Shown here in pieces: positions 59,926 through 64,000 of a stretch of DNA of 64,000 bases. The notes under the pieces were generated by a model, which made no database searches, had not been told where the DNA came from, and saw nothing but the letters and a program-made list of their open reading frames with translations. The translations under genes and the position numbers were made by a program. Origin of the DNA: QZLE01 sp033852135 (GTDB lineage: Bacteria > Pseudomonadota > Gammaproteobacteria > QZLD01); the NCBI GenBank assembly GCA_033852135.1, contig JAWSVB010000014.1, positions 36,987-100,986 of the forward strand, read 5' to 3'. Within the stretch, counting starts at the first letter, position 1. The number at the start of each line of letters is the position of its first letter.

Positions 59926-61401
59926 TTAGGCAGTTTTTCTCATCCCTTCAGGGGTAGATTTAGCCCATGGAGCAACCAGTTTGTTCCAGCATGGATTGTT
60001 CAGTGTCATGTCCATGTCGCGGGCGAATACTGAGAACCCGTCATAGCCATGATATGGACCTGAATAATCCCATGAGTGCAACTGTCTGAATGGGAAACCC
60101 ATTTTGTGGAAGACGTACTTCTCTTTGATACCGGAACCGATAAGGTCTGGTTGAAGTTTTTTTACAAACTCATCCAGCTCATAACCGGAGGCATCATCAA
60201 AGATTAGAGTCGCATCTTTCATCTCTTCAATGGTGCGATCGTAGTCATCATTATGAGCAAACTCATAACCTGTACCAATCACTTCCATTCCAAGATCTTC
60301 GTATGCTCCAATCACGTGACGAGGACGTAGACCACCAACATAAAGCATCACTTTTTTACCTTGTAAGCGAGGCTTGTATTTTGCGATGATTGCTTTCATC
60401 GGTGCTGTGTATTTCTTGATTACACGCTCAGCACCCTCTTTGATTTTGTCATCAAAGTGGCTAGCTATTTCGCGTAATGATTCAGCGATTTTAGTTGGAC
60501 CGAAGAAGTTATACTCCATCCAAGGGATGCCGTATTTCTCTTCCATATGACGACTGATATAGTTCATCGAACGGTAGCAGTGCAGTAGGTTTAGCTTAAC
60601 GTTTGGAGTGTTCTCCATCTCTGCAAGCGTACCATCGCCAGACCACTGAGCAACTACGCGCAGTCCCATCTCTTCAAGCAGGATACGTGATGCCCAGGCG
60701 TCACCACCGATGTTGTAGTCACCAAGAATGGCTACATCATAGTCGGTTTTTTCAACTGTCTCTTTGCCATCACGATTGGGTAGAACCCAATCACGTACAG
60801 AGTCACAAGCAATATGGTGACCTAGCGATTGAGATACACCACGGAAACCCTCACAACGTACAGGTATTACCGGTTTGCCAATCTCTGCAGAGGTTTTCTT
60901 AGCAACAGCTTCGATATCATCACCAATCAGACCAACTGGGCACTCCGACTGGATTGAGATCGCTTTACTAAGTGGGAACAGTGTTTCTAGTTCGCCGATT
61001 AGTTTAGTCAGCTTTTTATCGCCGCCAAATACGATATCTTTTTCCTGGAAATCTGAGGAAAAGTTCATATCGCCAAAGGCATCTACACCAGTAGTACCAG
61101 AGTAGAAGTTACGGCGACCGCCACGTGCGTATTGGCCGCAGCCGATAGGGCCGTGTGAGATATCGATGATATCTTTAATTGGGCCCCAGACCACACCTTT
61201 AGAACCAGCATAAGCACATCCACGCATGGTCATTACACCTGGCTTAGACTTACGGTTAGAGGTTATACATTTCTTTGATGACTCCAGCTTTTTGTCATTA
61301 ACCATCAGATGTTTGGCACGATCTTTTTTGGTTTTTTCTGGATAAAAATCTAAAACCTCTTTAATCAGGGCTTCATTTTCTTCGCGATTAGGCTTAGTCA
61401 T
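59926..61401 (-). CDS. nifD: nitrogenase MoFe protein alpha chain
   Basis: A 491-residue subunit carrying FeMo-cofactor. P-cluster ligands lie in MRGCAYAGSKG, GPIGCGQYARGG and QSECPVGLIGDD. The cofactor Cys is in NLLHCYRSMNY and the His in RQLHSWDYSGPYHG. NifD reduces N2 with NifK, fed by NifH. It starts 25 bp after nifH. All expected ligands are present. Confidence 0.98.
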   Translation of the reverse strand: MTKPNREENEALIKEVLDFYPEKTKKDRAKHLMVNDKKLESSKKCITSNRKSKPGVMTMRGCAYAGSKGVVWGPIKDIIDISHGPIGCGQYARGGRRNFYSGTTGVDAFGDMNFSSDFQEKDIVFGGDKKLTKLIGELETLFPLSKAISIQSECPVGLIGDDIEAVAKKTSAEIGKPVIPVRCEGFRGVSQSLGHHIACDSVRDWVLPNRDGKETVEKTDYDVAILGDYNIGGDAWASRILLEEMGLRVVAQWSGDGTLAEMENTPNVKLNLLHCYRSMNYISRHMEEKYGIPWMEYNFFGPTKIAESLREIASHFDDKIKEGAERVIKKYTAPMKAIIAKYKPRLQGKKVMLYVGGLRPRHVIGAYEDLGMEVIGTGYEFAHNDDYDRTIEEMKDATLIFDDASGYELDEFVKKLQPDLIGSGIKEKYVFHKMGFPFRQLHSWDYSGPYHGYDGFSVFARDMDMTLNNPCWNKLVAPWAKSTPEGMRKTA

Positions 61402-61426
61402 GGATTACTCCTTGATATTTTGGTTG

Positions 61427-62323
61427 TTAGGCAGTAGCTGCGCACGGTGATTCAGCTTCGACGGACTTACCGATGATAGACTCATCTTCAACGTCCATGA
61501 TGCCGAACTCCATTAGTAGATCTTCTAGTTCTTCCATCTCTAAAGGAGTTGGAATAACAAACTTTTTGTTATCTACAACTTTCTTTGCTAGGGCGCGATA
61601 CTCATCAGCCTGGTTGGCTTTAGGGTTGTACTCAATTACAGTCATACGACGAATCTCAGCATGCTGTACCACGTTGTCACGAGGAACGAAATGAATCATC
61701 GTAGTGCCAAGACGTGCAGCCAGTGCCTCGATTAGTTCATCTTCACGGTCGGTGTTACGGCTGTTACAGATAAGACCTGCTAGACGTACGTTGCCTGAAG
61801 TAGCGTATTTACCAATACCTTTAGAGATGTTGTTCGCAGCATACATAGCCATCATCTCACCAGATACAACGATGTAGATCTCTTCCGCCTTGTTCTCACG
61901 AATCGGCATAGCGAAACCACCACATACCACGTCGCCTAGTACATCGTAAAATACGAAATCCAGGTCATCTTCATATGCGCCTTCCTCTTCAAGGAAGTTG
62001 ATAGCGGTGATTACGCCACGTCCAGCGCAACCAACACCAGGCTCAGGACCACCAGATTCAACACATTTAACGCCGCCGTAGCCAACTTCTAATACATCTT
62101 CTAACTCTAGATCTTCAACAGAACCCTCTTGAGCGGCTAGGTTCATCACACTTGTCTGCGCTTTGGAGTGTAGAATCAAACGGGTTGAGTCGGCTTTTGG
62201 ATCGCAACCGACGATCATAACTTTTTTGCCAGCCTCGGCCAGAGCAGCTACCAAGTTTTGAGTTGTTGTGGATTTGCCGATACCACCCTTGCCGTAGATA
62301 GCACATTGACGCAGTTTAGCCAT
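61427..62323 (-). CDS. nifH: nitrogenase iron protein
   Basis: A 298-residue dinitrogenase reductase. The P-loop GKGGIGKS is at residues 11-18, the [4Fe-4S] ligands are Cys98 and Cys133, and Arg101 in GVGCAGRGV is the DraT target. It donates electrons to NifDK at the cost of ATP and helps make FeMo-cofactor. It is the first gene of nifHDKT-fdxB, with GGAG before the ATG and a NifA-dependent promoter upstream. Confidence 0.98.
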   Translation of the reverse strand: MAKLRQCAIYGKGGIGKSTTTQNLVAALAEAGKKVMIVGCDPKADSTRLILHSKAQTSVMNLAAQEGSVEDLELEDVLEVGYGGVKCVESGGPEPGVGCAGRGVITAINFLEEEGAYEDDLDFVFYDVLGDVVCGGFAMPIRENKAEEIYIVVSGEMMAMYAANNISKGIGKYATSGNVRLAGLICNSRNTDREDELIEALAARLGTTMIHFVPRDNVVQHAEIRRMTVIEYNPKANQADEYRALAKKVVDNKKFVIPTPLEMEELEDLLMEFGIMDVEDESIIGKSVEAESPCAATA

Positions 62324-62394
62324 GATATTAACTCCTATATATTTAATGTTTACTCAGCATCGACACGCGTGCTGAATTCTTCGATTCCATACAT

Positions 62395-62410
62395 TGCAGA
62401 TTGCGTGCCA
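62395..62410 (-). promoter_or_regulatory. sigma-54 promoter of nifH
   Basis: Minus strand TGGCACGCAATCTGCA with GG-N10-GC spacing, 72 bp before nifH. Confidence 0.88.
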
Positions 62411-62497
62411 TGATTTTAAACCGTCGTAACATGCTGTTTATAAATAACTAACTAATGAATGTATGTTGGTGGTTTGTGCTACAACACCGCTACAAAA

Positions 62498-62513
62498 TGT
62501 TTGAAGAGCTACA
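62498..62513. promoter_or_regulatory. NifA upstream activator site (nifH)
   Basis: TGT-TTGAAGAGCT-ACA, 88 bp upstream of the -24 element. Confidence 0.75.
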
Positions 62514-62601
62514 AAAATCGAAGGATTGTATGGTGAAATCTATAAAGAGTTATGCACTCATATTGGAGCAGGAAAATTGTTGTTTGGGGTAGGTTTAAAT
62601 T

Positions 62602-62662
62602 GTAGGGTGGGCATTGCCAACCAATTATGAAAAGCGCTATATGGTGGGCGGTGCCCACCCTA
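62602..62662. repeat. pair of inverted REP palindromes
   Basis: GTAGGGTGGGCATTGCC-type at 62602-62622 and the same sequence inverted at 62643-62662 (GGTGGGCGGTGCCCACCCTA). Facing pairs like this are the minimal unit mobilised by REP transposases. A CCTGAGCCCTTCGGCTACGC repeat follows near 62714. Confidence 0.85.
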
Positions 62663-62759
62663 CGTGGTTACTAAAGTTAAAAGATTATTTTAGACTTAAA
62701 TTTTTCAAGCTCCCTGAGCCCTTCGGCTACGCTCTATTAGACTTATACTTAAGTTATAA

Positions 62760-62918
62760 GTAGGCAAAAAGCCATTTAAAAATCTGGTGAATAAGCTCAA
62801 GGCTCGCTCATGTTGTTTGAAGCAATCAGCTGAACAGAGCACATCAGAATACGTCAAAAAACCAGATGGAGTTTCTGCATTAAAAGCAGTAATAGAGCAG
62901 GTTAAGAGCGTAATTTGA
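62760..62918 (+). other. stop-free stretch upstream of the transposase
   Basis: Fifty-two codons without a stop, ending in a TGA at 62916-62918; the last third reads KKPDGVSALKAVIEQVKSVI. There is no start. It could be the tail of a gene cut by the IS, part of the IS left end, or chance. Confidence 0.25.
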
Positions 62919-62941
62919 ATGGCATAAATGGAGTAATGAAA

Positions 62942-63982
62942 ATGACTAAATCTAACTCAATATGTTCTTCAATATATATTGGAATTGATGTTTCTGCACA
63001 TTTTTTTCATGCAACAATCATAAATTCAAATCGTAAAGTTTTAGATCAATTTGAGAAAATTGATTCTGATGAATCTTCTTTACGAGATTGGTCCGAGTTG
63101 ATATCTAGCAAATATTCAGATAGCACTGAAATTCATATATGTATGGAACATACAGGCGTATACAGTCTCAAGCTTGCTAAGTTCTTTCATGAATCTGGAT
63201 TTGCTATCTATATGGTAGCTCCTCAGTTATTGAAAAAAATCAATTCAATACGCAAAGCTAAAACCGACAAATTAGACAGCCATGCTTTAGCTGATTATTT
63301 GTCCAGATATGACGATAAACTCAAAAGATGGCAGCCAAAATCTGATGAATTACAAAAACTTGAAAGACTTCTGTCAGCAAGAGAATTCTTAGTAAAAAGC
63401 AAAATTGCTTTGAAAAACCGAATTAGTGTCGAGAAGCACCATGACAGCAAAAGCTTCGTAATAACTACTTTTAAGAAAGAACTGCAAAACCTAGAATGTT
63501 CGATAAAAGATCTTGAAAAAGAGATTGATAGCGCAATAAAAAAAACTTCTGAATTAATGAGTTTTAGGAATCTTGCCAAGTCGGTTCCTGGAGTTGGAGA
63601 TTTATTGGCTTGTGAAATTATGGTGACAACCGAGCTGTTAGAAACATGCAAGAGCCCAAAACAGCTAAGATCTTATCTAGGAATTGCACCAATAATTCAA
63701 CAGAGTGGTATATCGCTAAGGCCAAAGGCAACATCAACAGGTCATGGTCCAAATAGGATTAGAAGGCTTCTTCACCTTGCAGCAAGAACAGTGGTTGCAC
63801 ACTATCCTGAGTTTAGAGAATATTATCTGCGTAAGGTAGATGAAGGAAAAGCCAAGATGCTTGTTTTAAATAATATAGAAAACAAGCTAATCAATATTAT
63901 CTGGGCTGTAATCCAGAAAAACAGGGCCTATATTCCAGGATACCGGAGTATTGACCCTAAAATTATCTTCGATACTCCTTGA
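62942..63982 (+). CDS. IS110-family transposase
   Basis: A 346-residue recombinase; ATG 62942 with GGAG eight bases upstream. The N-terminal DEDD RuvC-like domain has YIGIDVSAHFFHA (Asp), HICMEHTGVYS (Glu) and KAKTDKLDSHALADY (two Asp). The C-terminal Tnp_IS116/IS110/IS902 domain has SVPGVGDLLACEIM and QLRSYLGIAPIIQQSG, then TSTGHGPNRIRRLL with the candidate catalytic Ser. It appears intact. IS110 elements use a non-coding bridge RNA from their ends; the right end lies beyond the window. Confidence 0.93.
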   Translation: MTKSNSICSSIYIGIDVSAHFFHATIINSNRKVLDQFEKIDSDESSLRDWSELISSKYSDSTEIHICMEHTGVYSLKLAKFFHESGFAIYMVAPQLLKKINSIRKAKTDKLDSHALADYLSRYDDKLKRWQPKSDELQKLERLLSAREFLVKSKIALKNRISVEKHHDSKSFVITTFKKELQNLECSIKDLEKEIDSAIKKTSELMSFRNLAKSVPGVGDLLACEIMVTTELLETCKSPKQLRSYLGIAPIIQQSGISLRPKATSTGHGPNRIRRLLHLAARTVVAHYPEFREYYLRKVDEGKAKMLVLNNIENKLINIIWAVIQKNRAYIPGYRSIDPKIIFDTP

Positions 63983-64000
63983 TAAAGTCATGGAGTTCAG

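Noticed and set aside
61900..62306. Minus-strand frame inside nifH
   Set aside because: It is an alternative-frame shadow of the highly conserved nifH sequence.

Overview
The window looks like a chromosomal segment of an AT-rich, nitrogen-fixing gammaproteobacterium. The gene order recX-alaS-(hydrolase)-lysC-csrA-tRNA-Ser(GCT) is a classic gammaproteobacterial arrangement. FeoAB, a sodium-pumping oxaloacetate decarboxylase (oadGAB), MATE and MFS exporters and a DmeRF-type nickel/cobalt efflux pair fit a free-living, probably marine or anaerobe-capable cell. I cannot name the species.

Layout. 0-13 kb: the tail of an unknown gene, a YqhD-type aldehyde reductase, a 2419-residue secreted protein ending in four 102-residue repeats, a MATE pump, a soluble chemotaxis receptor and a sorted/anchored surface protein. 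13-18 kb: metal homeostasis (dmeF-dmeR with a palindromic operator, feoA-feoB-Cys-rich partner). 18-26 kb: housekeeping block (tRNA-Ser, csrA, lysC, alaS, recX, MFS, P-II). 26-35 kb: secreted esterase, oadGAB, a hydrolase, an RsgA-type GTPase, a NapH-like ferredoxin and a PilZ protein. 35-46 kb: first nif arm on the plus strand (nifV, a NifW-like Cys-tailed protein, nifM, nifA, modABC, nifB, nifQ, draG, a TrmO-like gene), then QueD-like and C_GCAxxG genes. 46-54.5 kb: an accessory block that I read as a degenerate integron-type gene-cassette array (attC-like sites after successive genes, higBA, a Tae4-like amidase, an L,D-transpeptidase-like effector pair, small orphan genes), heavily peppered with REP-type palindromes. 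54.5-62.5 kb: second nif arm on the minus strand (nifH-D-K-T-fdxB and hesB-nifW-nifZ-GNAT-draT). 62.6-64 kb: REP repeats and an IS110-family element cut by the window end.

How it works together. Four operon heads (nifV, nifB, nifH, hesB) carry sigma-54 -24/-12 promoters preceded by NifA boxes (TGT-N10-ACA), so NifA encoded at 37.7 kb plausibly drives both arms. nifHDK make the Mo nitrogenase. nifB, nifQ, nifV and modABC supply FeMo-cofactor, molybdenum and homocitrate. nifM, nifW, nifZ and HesB assist maturation. DraT and DraG switch NifH off and on by ADP-ribosylation, P-II being the expected nitrogen sensor. nifE, nifN, nifX, nifU, nifS and nifL are not in the window.

The most unusual parts are the cassette-like block lying between the two nif arms (which also splits draG from draT), the two putative peptidoglycan-attacking effector modules inside it, a second NifW-like protein with a cysteine tail, and a long REP palindrome translated in frame at the start of modA.
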